NCBI GenBank assembly: GCA_026707325.1
Contig: JAPOXA010000175.1
Coordinates: 1-33,400 of the forward strand
Length of the DNA stretch: 33,400 nucleotides
Direction: 5' to 3'
Origin: Acidobacteriota bacterium
GTDB lineage: Bacteria > Acidobacteriota > Thermoanaerobaculia > Multivoradales > Multivoraceae
A program made the translations under genes and the position numbers. The stretch's first letter is position 1, and every line of letters starts with the position of its first letter. Below, piece after piece: positions 1-9,343 of this stretch. The notes beneath the pieces are model-generated. The model was not told the origin of the DNA, ran no database searches, and saw only the letters and a list, made by a program, of their open reading frames with translations.

Positions 1-84
1 CACAGCGACGACCGCCGGCGATTACGCCACTTGCAGAATGGTGGGGAGTCCCAGTGTGCGACCGTGGCGTAGTAGTCTCCCGCC

Positions 85-2286
85 ATGCCGGCCCGCGGGC
101 TCGCCAGTCTGGTCCTGCTCGCAGCTCCCCTGGCCGCTGCGGCCTCCAACGACTTCGCGGAGTCCTGCAGCCGGCTACGGGACGGCTCGAACGCCTACTT
201 CGGCACGAGATTCGCGGACGAGCTTCGCGCGAGCCTGTCTTCCGACCCGGGCAGCCCCGAGATCCAGGCGCAACTCGGCGGTGAACTGCTTCGGCTGGGC
301 GACACGGCCGGGGCGATCACGCACCTTTCGGCGGCTACCGAGGCCCTGGCTGCCTCGCCCGATGTCCGGCCGACCATTCCCGAGTGGAACCTGGCTCTGG
401 CCCACCTCCAGCGGGCGGAGGATCTGAACTGCGTCCATCATGCCGGCGCGGCGCCGGGCCGCTCGGCCGACAGTTGCATCCTCCCGCTTGCTTCCGCCGC
501 GGTCCACAGCCGTCCCGAACACGCCCGCGCGGCGGGCGACCTGTTCCTCGACATGCTGGAGGAAGGCCGCCCGACCGGGCCATGGAGACAGCGGGCGAGG
601 TGGCTGCTCAACGTGGCGCGCCGGTTGACGGGCGACTTCCCGGATGGCGTGCCCGCCGAGTTCCGGATCAGCGAGGACGTGTTCACGTCCGCGTCGTTTC
701 CGGGCGAGCGTTGGCGCAACCGTGGACCGGAACTCGGCGTCGATGCTCTCGATCTTGCGGGTGGCGCGGTCGCGGACGACTTCGACGGCGACGGCATTCT
801 CGACCTGATCACGTCCACATGGGATCCGTGCGGGCCGCTCCAGGCATTCCGGGGCGACGGCCGCGGCGGCTTCGAGAACACAGGCGAAGCCTGGGGGCTC
901 AGTGGTCAGCTCGGTGGGCTGAACCTGATCCACGCCGACTACGACGGTGACGGCCGCCTCGACCTTTTCGTCCTGCGCGGTGCCTGGCTGCTGGAGGAGG
1001 GGCGCATCCGCAACTCGCTCCTGCGCAACGAACTCGGCGGCGACGCCGGCCGCTTCGTCGATGCCACCGAGGCGGCCGGCCTGGCCGCACCCGCCTATCC
1101 GACCCAGGCCGCCGCCTGGGGTGACTACGACGGCGACGGCGACCTCGACCTCTACGTCGGCAACGAAGCGAGCGAGGCCCACGAGTACCCCTCGCAACTG
1201 TTCCGCAACCGGGGCGACGGCACGTTCGAGGACGTCGCGGCCGAAGCCGGCGTCAGCAACCTGCGCTACGCGAAGGGCGTCGCCTGGGGCGACGTGGACA
1301 ACGACGGCGACCTCGACCTCTACGTCTCCAACTTCGGCGCCAACCGGCTCTACGTGAACGACGGCGGCGTCTTCCAGGACGATGCCATCCGGGCAGGGGT
1401 TACCGAGCCGGAGCGGGAGAGCTTCGCCACCTGGTTCTTCGACTACGACAACGACGGCGACCTGGACATCTACGTCGGCGACTATCGCAATCAGGCCACC
1501 GAGGTTGTGGTCTCCTACATGGGTTCGGACCCCGGAACGGGCCAGCCCCTCCTCTACCGCAACGACTGCGGGCCGGCGCCCGGCTGCGGCGGCAGGTTGC
1601 GAATGACCGAGGTGTCCCGAGCGTTGGGCATCCGCCGGCCGGCCCTGCCGATGGGCGCCAACTACGGCGACCTGGACAACGACGGCTGGCTCGATTTCTA
1701 CCTCGGCACGGGCGAACCGGATCTCGCCAGCCTGATGCCGAACGTCATGTATCGCTACAACGGCCGGCGCTTCGAGGAAGTCACCTTCGCGGGCGGCTTC
1801 GGCCACCTCCAGAAAGGTCACGGCGTCGCCTTCGGCGACCTGGACCATGACGGGGACATGGACCTGCTCCACCAGCTCGGCGGCTTCTACCCGACCGACA
1901 CGTTTGGCAACGCCCTGTTCGAGAACCCGGGCAGCGAGAACGCCTGGATCACCCTGCGCTTCGCTGGCGCCGGCCCCGCCGGCTCGGGCGCCAACCGCTT
2001 CGGTGTCGGCTCGCGGGTCGCCCTGTCCGTCGACGGTCCCGGCGGCGAGCGGACGATCCATCGTCTGGTCGGCTCCGGGGGCTCCTTCGGCGGAAACAGC
2101 ATGCAGCTCGAGGTGGGTCTCGGAGACGCCGCGCGGGTCGACGAGATTCGCGTGCGGTGGGCGGGCAGTGGCACGGTCCAGGTCTTCGAAGACGTGGAGC
2201 CGCGGGCGACGTACCGGGTCTCCGAGCGCGCGGAGCTTCTCGAGCGCGTCGAGACGCCCTCCTTCCGCCTCGGCGGTGACGGATGA
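85..2286 (+). CDS. Exported FG-GAP/VCBS repeat protein with C-terminal ASPIC/UnbV domain
   Basis: This 733-residue protein begins with a Sec-type signal (MPARGLASLVLLAAPLAAAA) and is probably exported. Residues about 30-200 are helical and TPR-like. Seven calcium-binding FG-GAP loops of the DxDxDGxxDL type follow, near residues 231, 284, 346, 402, 452, 528 and 585, as expected for a beta-propeller. Residues about 635-715 look like the ASPIC/UnbV domain (NRFGVGSRV, then VDEIRVRWAGSG). The family (CRTAC1-like) is common in Acidobacteriota and Planctomycetes, with no defined substrate; a cell-surface or extracellular binding role is likely. The stop overlaps the next start (ATGA), so translation is probably coupled. 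A TAGTCT box at 73-78 lies 6 nt before the ATG with no Shine-Dalgarno between, so the transcript may be leaderless. Confidence 0.85.
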   Translation: MPARGLASLVLLAAPLAAAASNDFAESCSRLRDGSNAYFGTRFADELRASLSSDPGSPEIQAQLGGELLRLGDTAGAITHLSAATEALAASPDVRPTIPEWNLALAHLQRAEDLNCVHHAGAAPGRSADSCILPLASAAVHSRPEHARAAGDLFLDMLEEGRPTGPWRQRARWLLNVARRLTGDFPDGVPAEFRISEDVFTSASFPGERWRNRGPELGVDALDLAGGAVADDFDGDGILDLITSTWDPCGPLQAFRGDGRGGFENTGEAWGLSGQLGGLNLIHADYDGDGRLDLFVLRGAWLLEEGRIRNSLLRNELGGDAGRFVDATEAAGLAAPAYPTQAAAWGDYDGDGDLDLYVGNEASEAHEYPSQLFRNRGDGTFEDVAAEAGVSNLRYAKGVAWGDVDNDGDLDLYVSNFGANRLYVNDGGVFQDDAIRAGVTEPERESFATWFFDYDNDGDLDIYVGDYRNQATEVVVSYMGSDPGTGQPLLYRNDCGPAPGCGGRLRMTEVSRALGIRRPALPMGANYGDLDNDGWLDFYLGTGEPDLASLMPNVMYRYNGRRFEEVTFAGGFGHLQKGHGVAFGDLDHDGDMDLLHQLGGFYPTDTFGNALFENPGSENAWITLRFAGAGPAGSGANRFGVGSRVALSVDGPGGERTIHRLVGSGGSFGGNSMQLEVGLGDAARVDEIRVRWAGSGTVQVFEDVEPRATYRVSERAELLERVETPSFRLGGDG

Positions 2287-4061
2287 GAGCCCGCGCCGCC
2301 GGCATCGCCGTGTCCGTAGCGTCAGCGGTCCTGTCCGGCCCGGCGCGGGCAGGAGAGAACGAGGCCCTCTTCACCGACGCCACCCGGAGCGCCGGCCTCG
2401 ACTTCCGGCACTGGAACGGCATGAGCGGGCACCTCTACTACCCCGAGGTGGTCGGCGCCGGCGCGGCGCTCTTCGACTACGACAACGACGGCGACCTCGA
2501 CCTCTACCTGGTCCAGGGCAACCTGCTCGGCAACGAAGGAGACCGGACGTCCGCGACAACGGCGTGGACGGGCGACTGGCCGCCGCGGGATCGCCTGTAC
2601 CGCAACGACCTGGAGCCCCGCGACGACGGCGCCACGGTCCGCTTCGTCGACGTCACCGAGGAGAGCGGCATCGCGGCCGCCGGCTACGGCATGGGAGTCG
2701 TCGCGGCGGATCTCGACAACGATGGCTGGGTGGACCTCTACGTGCTGAACCTGGGCGCCAACCAGCTCTGGCGCAACGAGGGCGATGGCACGTTCAGCGA
2801 CCGGACCGAAGCAAGCGGAACGGGCGATCCGCGCTGGAGCGTCGCCGCGGCGGCCGCCGACTACGACGGCGACCTCGATCTCGACCTGTTCGTCGTGAAC
2901 TACCTCAACTTCTCCCTGGCCACGCACAAGACATGCCTTACAGAGCGGGGAGAGGTGGATTACTGTCTGCCGAGCGCCTACCAGCCGGCGCCCGACGCTC
3001 TGCTGGTGAACGACGGCTCCGGACGTTTCGAGGACGCGACGGTCGCGGCCGGCCTGGCCGCGGCGCGGCCCGGCAACGGGCTGGGCGTCCTCGCGGCCGA
3101 CCTGGACGGCGACCGCAGGCTCGACTTCTACGTCGCGAACGACCTGATGCCGAACCACCTCTGGCTCAACGGCGGCAACGGCGAACTGGTCGAGGACGGG
3201 CTGGTCAGCGGCGCTGCTCTCAACGCGGACGGCGAGGCCGAGGCCAGCATGGGCGTCACGGCCGGCGACTACGACGGAGACGGCGACCCCGATCTGTTCC
3301 TGACCCACTTCCACCGCGAGACGAACACGCTCTACCGGAACGACTCGAAACCGGGGGCGGCCCAGTTCCGGGACCGCACGAACGCAACCGGCCTCGGCCG
3401 GCCGAGCTGGGACGCCACCGCCTTCGGCACCGCCTTCGTCGACCTCGACAACGACGGCTGGCTCGACCTCGCGGCGGTCAACGGCGCCGTCACGTTCGCC
3501 GCCGGAAGGCCGCGCACGGAAGACGATCCCTTCCCCCTCGATCAACCGAACCACGCCTTCCTGAACGTGGACGACGGCGCGGGCGGGCGCCGCTTCGAAC
3601 CGGCCGCCGCCGGGCTGCTCGACGGCGAGACTCCGTTCGTCAGTCGCGGTCTGGCCGCCGGCGACGTGGACAACGACGGCGACACGGATCTTGTCATCAC
3701 GAACAACAACGGCCCCGCCCGGCTGCTGCTCAACCGGACCCGCACGGAAGGCGACTGGATCGGGGTGGCGCCGGTGCTCGGCGCCGCACGCGGCCGCCGA
3801 CCGGCTTCGGGGGTCACCGTGCGCGTGCACCGCGCGGGAGCGCCGCCGCTCGTCCGGCTTGCCGGGGGCGGCGGCAGCTACGCCTCCTGGGGAGATCCCC
3901 GGGTGACGGTCCCGGCTGCAAGCCCAGGGGTCGACCGCATCGAAGTCCAGTGGACGGACGGGACGATCGAGGAGTGGCCGGCGCCCCCGCCCAGGGCCTA
4001 CACTTCCCTGGTTCGCGGCAGCGGGGAGCGGCGCGGCGAACAGGAAGACGACGCACGATGA
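2283..4061 (+). CDS. Exported CRTAC1-like FG-GAP protein with ASPIC/UnbV domain
   Basis: The 592-residue product has an N-terminal signal peptide ending near ARAGE. Seven FG-GAP loops are visible, for example DYDNDGDLDLYL near residue 65, DLDNDGWVDLYV, DYDGDGDPDLFL and DVDNDGDTDLVI, and the protein ends in an ASPIC/UnbV domain (GVDRIEVQWTDGTIEEW). It is a paralogue of the upstream gene but lacks that protein's long helical N-terminal region and starts its propeller almost at once. Genes overlap by 4 nt at both ends (ATGA), so the three genes at 85-6136 form a tight operon. The role is unknown; calcium-stabilised extracellular binding or carbohydrate/protein interaction is inferred from the fold. 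Confidence 0.85.
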   Translation: MRARAAGIAVSVASAVLSGPARAGENEALFTDATRSAGLDFRHWNGMSGHLYYPEVVGAGAALFDYDNDGDLDLYLVQGNLLGNEGDRTSATTAWTGDWPPRDRLYRNDLEPRDDGATVRFVDVTEESGIAAAGYGMGVVAADLDNDGWVDLYVLNLGANQLWRNEGDGTFSDRTEASGTGDPRWSVAAAAADYDGDLDLDLFVVNYLNFSLATHKTCLTERGEVDYCLPSAYQPAPDALLVNDGSGRFEDATVAAGLAAARPGNGLGVLAADLDGDRRLDFYVANDLMPNHLWLNGGNGELVEDGLVSGAALNADGEAEASMGVTAGDYDGDGDPDLFLTHFHRETNTLYRNDSKPGAAQFRDRTNATGLGRPSWDATAFGTAFVDLDNDGWLDLAAVNGAVTFAAGRPRTEDDPFPLDQPNHAFLNVDDGAGGRRFEPAAAGLLDGETPFVSRGLAAGDVDNDGDTDLVITNNNGPARLLLNRTRTEGDWIGVAPVLGAARGRRPASGVTVRVHRAGAPPLVRLAGGGGSYASWGDPRVTVPAASPGVDRIEVQWTDGTIEEWPAPPPRAYTSLVRGSGERRGEQEDDAR

Positions 4062-6136
4062 GCGCACAATTCCGGCCAGCGCCGACTGACGGGCGCGCTG
4101 CTTTCGCTCCGCGCCACATGAAGCCGGGCCCCCTCGGACGGCCCGTCCTCCTCCTCGCGCTGCTCGCGCCGCTGGCTGCCGCCGGCCTCCACGCGCAGAA
4201 CGCGGCAGCGCCCACGCTGGTCCCGGTGCCCGAAGTCGACCTGCGCGGAGTCGACGAAGCGGTCCGCGACCAGATCGACCAGCAACGCGGGCTGCTCGAA
4301 GAGGCCCTCGCGCGCGGGGCGGGGACGGACGCCGACGCCGAGCAACTGGGGCTGCTGTTCGGCGACGCGGGCCAGCTCTATCTGGTCTACGACCTGCTGC
4401 CGGCCGCAAGAGCCTGCCTCACCAACGCTGCGGCGCTGCAGCCCCGGAACTTCCGCTGGCGCTATCTCCTCGGCAGCGCCGCGGAGCACCTGGGCGAGCT
4501 CGAGGAAGCGGTCGAGGCCTACGACCTGGCCACGACGCTGCGTCCCGACGACCCGGCGACCGCGATCCGCCTTGGCCGCGTGCACCTGGAGCTCGGACGG
4601 TACGAAGAGGCTCGCGGCCACTACCAGCGGGCCCTCGCGCTTCCGGGATCCGCGGCCGCGGCTCATTTCGGTCTCGGCCGCGTCGCCTTCGAGACGGAGG
4701 ACCCGACAACCGCGCTCCAGCACTTCCAGACGGCGCTGCGGGAGCAGCCTCGGGCGGACTCGCTCCATTACCACATCGCCCTTGCCCACCGCGCGCTCGG
4801 CGACGACCCGGCGATGCGCGCCGCGATGGAACTCCGGGGCGAGGCCCCGGTGGCTTTCGCCGACCCGATCGCCGCGGAGATCAAGGAGTCGGCGACCGGA
4901 ATCGGGGCAGTGTTGCTGCTCGGCCGCGTCGCGCTGGCAGCGAATGCCTTCGAGACCGCCGAGGAGAGGTTCCGCGAAGCGGTCCGCGACTATCCCGAGA
5001 GCGCGGCGGCGAAGAGATCGCTGGGGGCGGCGCTGGAGGGCATGGGCCGCCGGGCGGAAGCCGCCATGTGGTACCAGGAGGCCCTGAACCTGAGCCCCAA
5101 CGATGTCGGGCTCCTGTTCCAGACGGGGCTGCTCTACAACAACGAGGGGCGCTACCAGGCCGCGGCCGAGCGGCTCCGACGCGCGGTCGAGATCGAGCCC
5201 TCGTTCGGGCCGGCATGGGTGGAGCTGGCCAGGAGTCTCGGCGAGACGGGCGACCACCTGGAAGCCGCGGAGGCTTTGACCCGCGCGCTCGAACTGGCCC
5301 CGGACGATCGCAATCTCCGCTTTCACCGGGCAGGCAACTACCGCCTTGGCGGCCGCCGGGAGCTCGCACTCAGGGAGTTCGAGTCGCTGCTGGCGGACTT
5401 CGGATTCGATCGTGAGATCGTCCTGCTGCTGGGCCGAATCGAGCAGGAGCTCGGCCGGCCGGCCTCGGCGGCGCGCCGCTTCGAGCAACTGGTCGAAGCG
5501 GGCGCCGAACCGCCCCTGTTGAGCCAGGCCCACTTCGGACTCGGCAACATCCGCACGCAGCAGGAACGCTACGAGGAAGCGATCCCCCACTACCAGCGGG
5601 CGATCGCGGCCAATCCGACGCTGAAGGAGGCGTACTTCAACCTGGGCACGGCCCTCGGCCGGCTGGGCCAGTTCACCGAGGCAGCGCTCGCCGCGCGCCG
5701 CGCGCTCGAACTCGATCCCAGTGACAGCAGGGCCCGCGCGGCCGAGGTCACCGCCCTGCTGCTCGCCGGCGAAGACGCCCGGGTCCGCCTGATGCTGGAA
5801 CAGACTCTCGAACTTCCGGACCAGGGCGGCAGCGGCTTCTTCGCCGTGCTCCTCGCCGAAGTCCTGGCCGCCTCCGAGGACGACTCCGTCCGGGATGGCG
5901 CGATGGCCCTGAACCTGGCCACGAACCTGTTCCAGCGCGCCCAGACCCCGGCCCACGGCGCCGTCGTCGCCCTCGCCTACGCCGCGACCGGCGACTTCGA
6001 ACAGGCTGTCGCCTGGCAGCAACGGCTCATCGAGAACCTGGAACGCGCCGGCGCCACGGAAGCGCTGCCGAATGCCCGGGAACGGCTGGCCGCGTACCGG
6101 GCCGGGCGGCCGATTCGCGCGCCCTGGCGCCGCTGA
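4058..6136 (+). CDS. Exported tetratricopeptide repeat protein
   Basis: The reading frame is open far upstream (from 1847), but the real start is the ATG at 4058, which overlaps the preceding stop, giving 692 residues. A second in-frame ATG at 4118 would give 672 residues and a cleaner signal peptide (MKPGPLGRPVLLLALLAP, ending near LHAQ). From about residue 90 onward the protein is a long run of roughly a dozen TPR units, with recurring pairs such as AYDLATTLRPDDPATAIRLG, HYQRALALPG and RRAVEIEPSFGPAWVELA. TPR solenoids mediate protein-protein contacts, and its place after two propeller proteins suggests a shared periplasmic or surface assembly. It lacks catalytic motifs. Confidence 0.85.
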   Translation: MSAQFRPAPTDGRAAFAPRHMKPGPLGRPVLLLALLAPLAAAGLHAQNAAAPTLVPVPEVDLRGVDEAVRDQIDQQRGLLEEALARGAGTDADAEQLGLLFGDAGQLYLVYDLLPAARACLTNAAALQPRNFRWRYLLGSAAEHLGELEEAVEAYDLATTLRPDDPATAIRLGRVHLELGRYEEARGHYQRALALPGSAAAAHFGLGRVAFETEDPTTALQHFQTALREQPRADSLHYHIALAHRALGDDPAMRAAMELRGEAPVAFADPIAAEIKESATGIGAVLLLGRVALAANAFETAEERFREAVRDYPESAAAKRSLGAALEGMGRRAEAAMWYQEALNLSPNDVGLLFQTGLLYNNEGRYQAAAERLRRAVEIEPSFGPAWVELARSLGETGDHLEAAEALTRALELAPDDRNLRFHRAGNYRLGGRRELALREFESLLADFGFDREIVLLLGRIEQELGRPASAARRFEQLVEAGAEPPLLSQAHFGLGNIRTQQERYEEAIPHYQRAIAANPTLKEAYFNLGTALGRLGQFTEAALAARRALELDPSDSRARAAEVTALLLAGEDARVRLMLEQTLELPDQGGSGFFAVLLAEVLAASEDDSVRDGAMALNLATNLFQRAQTPAHGAVVALAYAATGDFEQAVAWQQRLIENLERAGATEALPNARERLAAYRAGRPIRAPWRR

Positions 6137-6235
6137 CGCGCGACGATGCGCCGGCGGCAGCGTCACGGTGGCGGCGTGGCGGGACTTCTGACCCGCCTCT
6201 GGCGCAGACGCGAAGCGGCGAAGCCAGAAAGAAAC

Positions 6236-6260
6236 AGCCGCCGGCCGCAGGCCGGCGGCT
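6236..6260. terminator. Bidirectional terminator-like hairpin
   Basis: A perfect 11-bp inverted repeat, AGCCGCCGGCC and GGCCGGCGGCT, with a GCA loop lies between the convergent TPR gene (stop 6136) and MBL gene (stop 6265). On the plus strand it is followed by TTCTGT. On the minus strand it is followed by GTTTCTTTC, a better U-rich tail. It probably ends transcription in both directions, mainly the minus one. Confidence 0.65.
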
Positions 6261-6264
6261 TCTG

Positions 6265-7074
6265 TCAGACCGCCGGCTCGTACCGGCCGGGTTGGTCCTC
6301 GACAACCTTGCCCTCTTCGACCAACGCGTCGAGATGCGCCCGAAGCGAGAAGGCGGCGGGGCCGTGGAGCTTGGGATCGACGTCGGCGTAGATGCGTTCG
6401 ACCATCTCGGGGATGGTGGCGACACCGGCGGCGATGGCTTCGACGGCCTGATCGGTGCGCTGCTGGCGGTGGCTGCGGATTTCGCGGATCCGGTCGAGCG
6501 GGGGTTTGATCGACTCACCGTGGCCCGGGTGGAGAACGTCGATGCCGCCGTCCTGGCCGAGTTGGAGGAGGCGTTCGAGAGAGGCCATGTACTGGTTCAG
6601 GTTGCCGTCGGGCGGGGCGATGATCGAGGTTGACCAGCCCATCACCAGGTCGGCCGTGAACACGGCCCGCTCCTCTTCGAGCAGGAGACAGAGGTGGTCG
6701 CTGGCGTGGCCCGGCGTGTGGAGCGCCATCAGGGTGGCGCCGTCAGCGGACAGGCGCTCGTTGTCCTCCAGGCGGCGTCCGGCTGTGAAGGGCGGCTGTT
6801 CGCTGAAGGCGAGGATCTGGCAGCCCGCGTGCTCGGCGAGACGCGGCGCGAGGGGCCAGTGGTCCCGGTGCGTGTGGCTGATCAGCACCGCCGCGACTTC
6901 GCGGCCGCCGACGGCGGCGAGCACGGCCTCGAAGTGAGCATCGTCCTCTTCCCCCGGGTCGAGCACGAACGCCGGGCCGGCGTCGCCGCCGACGACCCAG
7001 GTGTTCGTGCCCGGACCGGTGAACATGCCCGGGTTGTCCTGCGTGACCCGCAGCACGCGGTCGGAGAGACGCAC
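6265..7074 (-). CDS. MBL-fold metallo-hydrolase, LACTB2-like
   Basis: A metallo-beta-lactamase-fold hydrolase of 269 residues if started at the GTG at 7074, which has GGAAGG 8 nt upstream; a TTG at 7101 is an alternative. The frame stays open to 7359, but that part overlaps the Nudix gene and reads as low-complexity sequence. The metal-binding motif SHTHRDH is present, followed by HTPGHASDHLC, FTADLVMG and LHPGHGE, in the order expected for two-zinc enzymes. The C-terminal 70 residues (MVERIYADVD onward) resemble the winged-helix tail of LACTB2-like proteins, some of which are endoribonucleases. It is the last gene of a three-gene minus-strand operon with a Nudix hydrolase and a dipeptidase. 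Confidence 0.82.
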   Translation of the reverse strand: MRLSDRVLRVTQDNPGMFTGPGTNTWVVGGDAGPAFVLDPGEEDDAHFEAVLAAVGGREVAAVLISHTHRDHWPLAPRLAEHAGCQILAFSEQPPFTAGRRLEDNERLSADGATLMALHTPGHASDHLCLLLEEERAVFTADLVMGWSTSIIAPPDGNLNQYMASLERLLQLGQDGGIDVLHPGHGESIKPPLDRIREIRSHRQQRTDQAVEAIAAGVATIPEMVERIYADVDPKLHGPAAFSLRAHLDALVEEGKVVEDQPGRYEPAV

Positions 7075-7112
7075 CGGCGTGCCCTTCCGGAGAGTGTCCA
7101 ACGTCGGGCGCC

Positions 7113-7979
7113 CTAGCGGCTGAAGGCCCGCTGCCAGTCCTTGACGTTCGTCGCCGAAGGGCGAATCGCGGCTTGTTCGTAGCCCTCGTCGCCGGGCAGG
7201 ACGGCACGCGCTCGTTCGTCCGGGGTCCGGCCCAGCAGCACGCGGGGCTGCATGACGGGGAACTCGTCCTGCGCGTCGACGGCCGCGATCGCTTCGTCCG
7301 CCGTCCTGAACGCGGCCAGCTTCTGCAGATTGCGGATGGTGGGGAAGATGATCATCCACTCCTTGCGGCGCCCGTGTTCGAGCGCTTCCTCTGCTGTCAC
7401 CCAGGCGGAGCTCGTCAGCTCATGGTCGTCGTGGCCGGCGGTCTGGTTCCCCGGCGCCCGCGTGACGAAGAAGCGGGTGTCGTAGCGTCTCGGTTGTCCC
7501 TCCGGGGTGATCCAGTGCGCCCAGTAGCTGATCCGGTCGGTAGCGAGCGTCAGGCTCTCGGCGGCGGCGATGTCGAGCAGGGACTGCCTGCCGGCGTTCA
7601 ACTCGCCTCGCAGGCGTTCGAAGTGCTCCTCGACAGCCCGGTCCGAGAAGTCGAGGATCCGGCCGTCCCGGTCATAGGCCAGCAACACGCCAGCCTCCTC
7701 GAAGCACTCGCGGATCGCGGCGACGTAGAAGGTCAGGCCGCCCTCTTCGAGCGCGAGCCGGGCGCTCGCCTCGCGGTCGGTGAGACCGTGGCAGAGCGCC
7801 TCGTCGACCCGGTCTTCGGGGGCGACGCGGCCACCCGGAAAGACGTAGGCGCCACCGACGAAGTCGGACTGGATGTGGCGGCGCTCCATGAACACCTCGA
7901 CCCCGCGGTCGCTGTCCCGCAACAGGAGGACGGTCGAGGCGTGCCGGGCCGCCACCGGGGATGTCGCCTGATCAGTCAT
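7113..7979 (-). CDS. Nudix hydrolase, NUDT19-like
   Basis: A Nudix hydrolase of 288 residues from the ATG at 7979 (or 290 from the GTG at 7985). The Nudix box is split: GGAYVFPGGRVAPEDR is followed by about 30 inserted residues and then AAIRECFEEAGVLL with the REXXEEXG core. This insertion is typical of the NUDT19 branch, whose animal member cleaves acyl-CoA to phosphopantetheine products. A CoA-ester substrate is therefore plausible but not proven. The start overlaps the stop of the upstream dipeptidase by 8-14 nt, indicating translational coupling. Confidence 0.8.
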   Translation of the reverse strand: MTDQATSPVAARHASTVLLLRDSDRGVEVFMERRHIQSDFVGGAYVFPGGRVAPEDRVDEALCHGLTDREASARLALEEGGLTFYVAAIRECFEEAGVLLAYDRDGRILDFSDRAVEEHFERLRGELNAGRQSLLDIAAAESLTLATDRISYWAHWITPEGQPRRYDTRFFVTRAPGNQTAGHDDHELTSSAWVTAEEALEHGRRKEWMIIFPTIRNLQKLAAFRTADEAIAAVDAQDEFPVMQPRVLLGRTPDERARAVLPGDEGYEQAAIRPSATNVKDWQRAFSR

Positions 7980-9261
7980 TCTCACCGCCGTCCAGTTCTT
8001 CGATCAGGTCGTCGGCCGGAGGCTCCGTGGCCTGCAGGCGTCGGGCCGTGGCCTCCGCCGCGCGCATGGCGCGCAGAAAACTGCGGCCCGCGATGTCCTT
8101 CAGTTCGTCGTCGCTGTAGCCGCGCCGAACGAGTTCCACGAACAGATCGGGGAACCTCGAGGCGTCCTCCAGGCCGACCGGCACGGTGGGGATGCCGTCG
8201 TAGTCGGAGCCGATGCCCAGATGCGCGGTGCCGATCAAGGCCCGGATGTGGTCGATGTGGTCGGCCACGTCGCTGAGGACTGCCTGGGCAACCGGGTTCT
8301 CGCTTCGCCAGGCCATCAGCCGGCCGCGGATCTCCTCCGGCGCGGTTCCTGCGGCCATCAGTCGCCGGCGTTCGGCGTCCAGGCGCTGGAAGGACTCCCG
8401 CACGTTCTCGTTGACGAAGGACGGGACGAAAGTGACCATGATCACGCCGCCGTTCTCGGCCAGCCGGCGCAGGACGTCGTCGGGCACGTTGCGTGGGCTG
8501 GCGGTGACCGCGAACGCCGAGGAGTGCGAGAAGATGACCGGCGCTTCGGACTCGTCCAGCACCTGGTGCATCGTCTGCGGCGAAACGTGGGAGAGGTCCG
8601 CCAACATGCCGAGCCGGTTCATCTCCCGGATCACCCGCCGGCCGAACGCGGTCAGCCCTCCGTGCGCCGGCTGGTCTGTCGCCGAGTCGGCCCAGGCGAC
8701 GTTGCTGTTGTGGGTCAGGGTCATGTAGCGAACGCCGACCTCGTAGAGCTGCCGCAGAACCCCGAGGGACGACTCGATCGAATGCCCGCCCTCGGCGCCC
8801 AGCAGGGACGCGATCCTGCCTTCGGCGTGGACGCGCTCGATGTCGTCCGCGCTGAGGGCCAGTTGCAGGTCGTCCGGATACCGCTCGATCAGTCGCCTGG
8901 TCAGGTCGACCTGCTCGAACACGACCCGGGCCGCTCCGGCGCCGGTGTAGGAGGTCGGGATGTAGACCGACCAGAACTGGGCGCCCACTCCCCCCTGCCG
9001 CAGGCGCCGCAGGTCGGTGTGCATCGGGGGATCGATCGCCGACGTGTCGCGGAAGTCGATCCGGTCGAGGTGGTTCGAGACCCGCGTCCGGTATTGCCAC
9101 GGGACGTCGTTGTGACCGTCGATCAGCGGCACCTCCCGCAGCAGGCGGAGTACGTGCTCCCGGCTGGCGCGGTCCTCCTGGGCGTCGGTCACGGGCGGTG
9201 AACCATAGCTCACCGCCGCGGCCACGACGGCACCCAGTACGGCGCCTGTTCTTCTTCTCAT
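7972..9261 (-). CDS. Membrane dipeptidase, peptidase family M19
   Basis: A renal-dipeptidase-type zinc hydrolase that cleaves dipeptides, including mixed L,D forms. The frame extends up to 9831, but the ATG at 9261 is chosen because it follows a GGAGGGGAG ribosome site and opens a signal peptide (MRRRTGAVLGAVVAAAVSYG). The protein is 429 residues, normal for the family. Metal and active-site motifs are all visible: IDGHNDVPW (His and Asp ligands), the bridging Glu in GAEGGHSI, LSHVS, FSHSSAFAV and GIGSDYDG. It is probably periplasmic and heads an operon with Nudix and MBL hydrolases. A TACAAT box at 9289-9294 (minus) gives a short leader. Confidence 0.9.
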   Translation of the reverse strand: MRRRTGAVLGAVVAAAVSYGSPPVTDAQEDRASREHVLRLLREVPLIDGHNDVPWQYRTRVSNHLDRIDFRDTSAIDPPMHTDLRRLRQGGVGAQFWSVYIPTSYTGAGAARVVFEQVDLTRRLIERYPDDLQLALSADDIERVHAEGRIASLLGAEGGHSIESSLGVLRQLYEVGVRYMTLTHNSNVAWADSATDQPAHGGLTAFGRRVIREMNRLGMLADLSHVSPQTMHQVLDESEAPVIFSHSSAFAVTASPRNVPDDVLRRLAENGGVIMVTFVPSFVNENVRESFQRLDAERRRLMAAGTAPEEIRGRLMAWRSENPVAQAVLSDVADHIDHIRALIGTAHLGIGSDYDGIPTVPVGLEDASRFPDLFVELVRRGYSDDELKDIAGRSFLRAMRAAEATARRLQATEPPADDLIEELDGGEND

Positions 9262-9288
9262 CCTGGCTCCCCTCCTTGCAGGGCCGCG

Positions 9289-9336
9289 ATTGTAGGGCAA
9301 CCGCCGCGGCCGGCGAGCCGGCGCCGGTGCTAGGCT
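9289..9336. promoter_or_regulatory. Divergent -10 boxes for dipeptidase and TyrA genes
   Basis: On the minus strand TACAAT (9289-9294) lies about 27 nt before the dipeptidase ATG. On the plus strand TAGGCT (9331-9336) lies 7 nt before the GTG of the TyrA gene, which leaves no room for a ribosome site. No convincing -35 hexamers are seen. The call rests on position and resemblance only. Confidence 0.4.
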
Positions 9337-9343
9337 GCGCCCG

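Noticed and set aside
2322..4409. 695-codon minus-strand frame over the second FG-GAP gene
   Set aside because: It reads as mirrored FG-GAP codons (repeated EVEVAVVV-type strings), a known artefact of calcium-loop repeats.
3998..6166. 722-codon minus-strand frame over the TPR gene
   Set aside because: Antisense shadow in high-GC DNA; the plus-strand frame has clear TPR repeats and overlapping operon starts.
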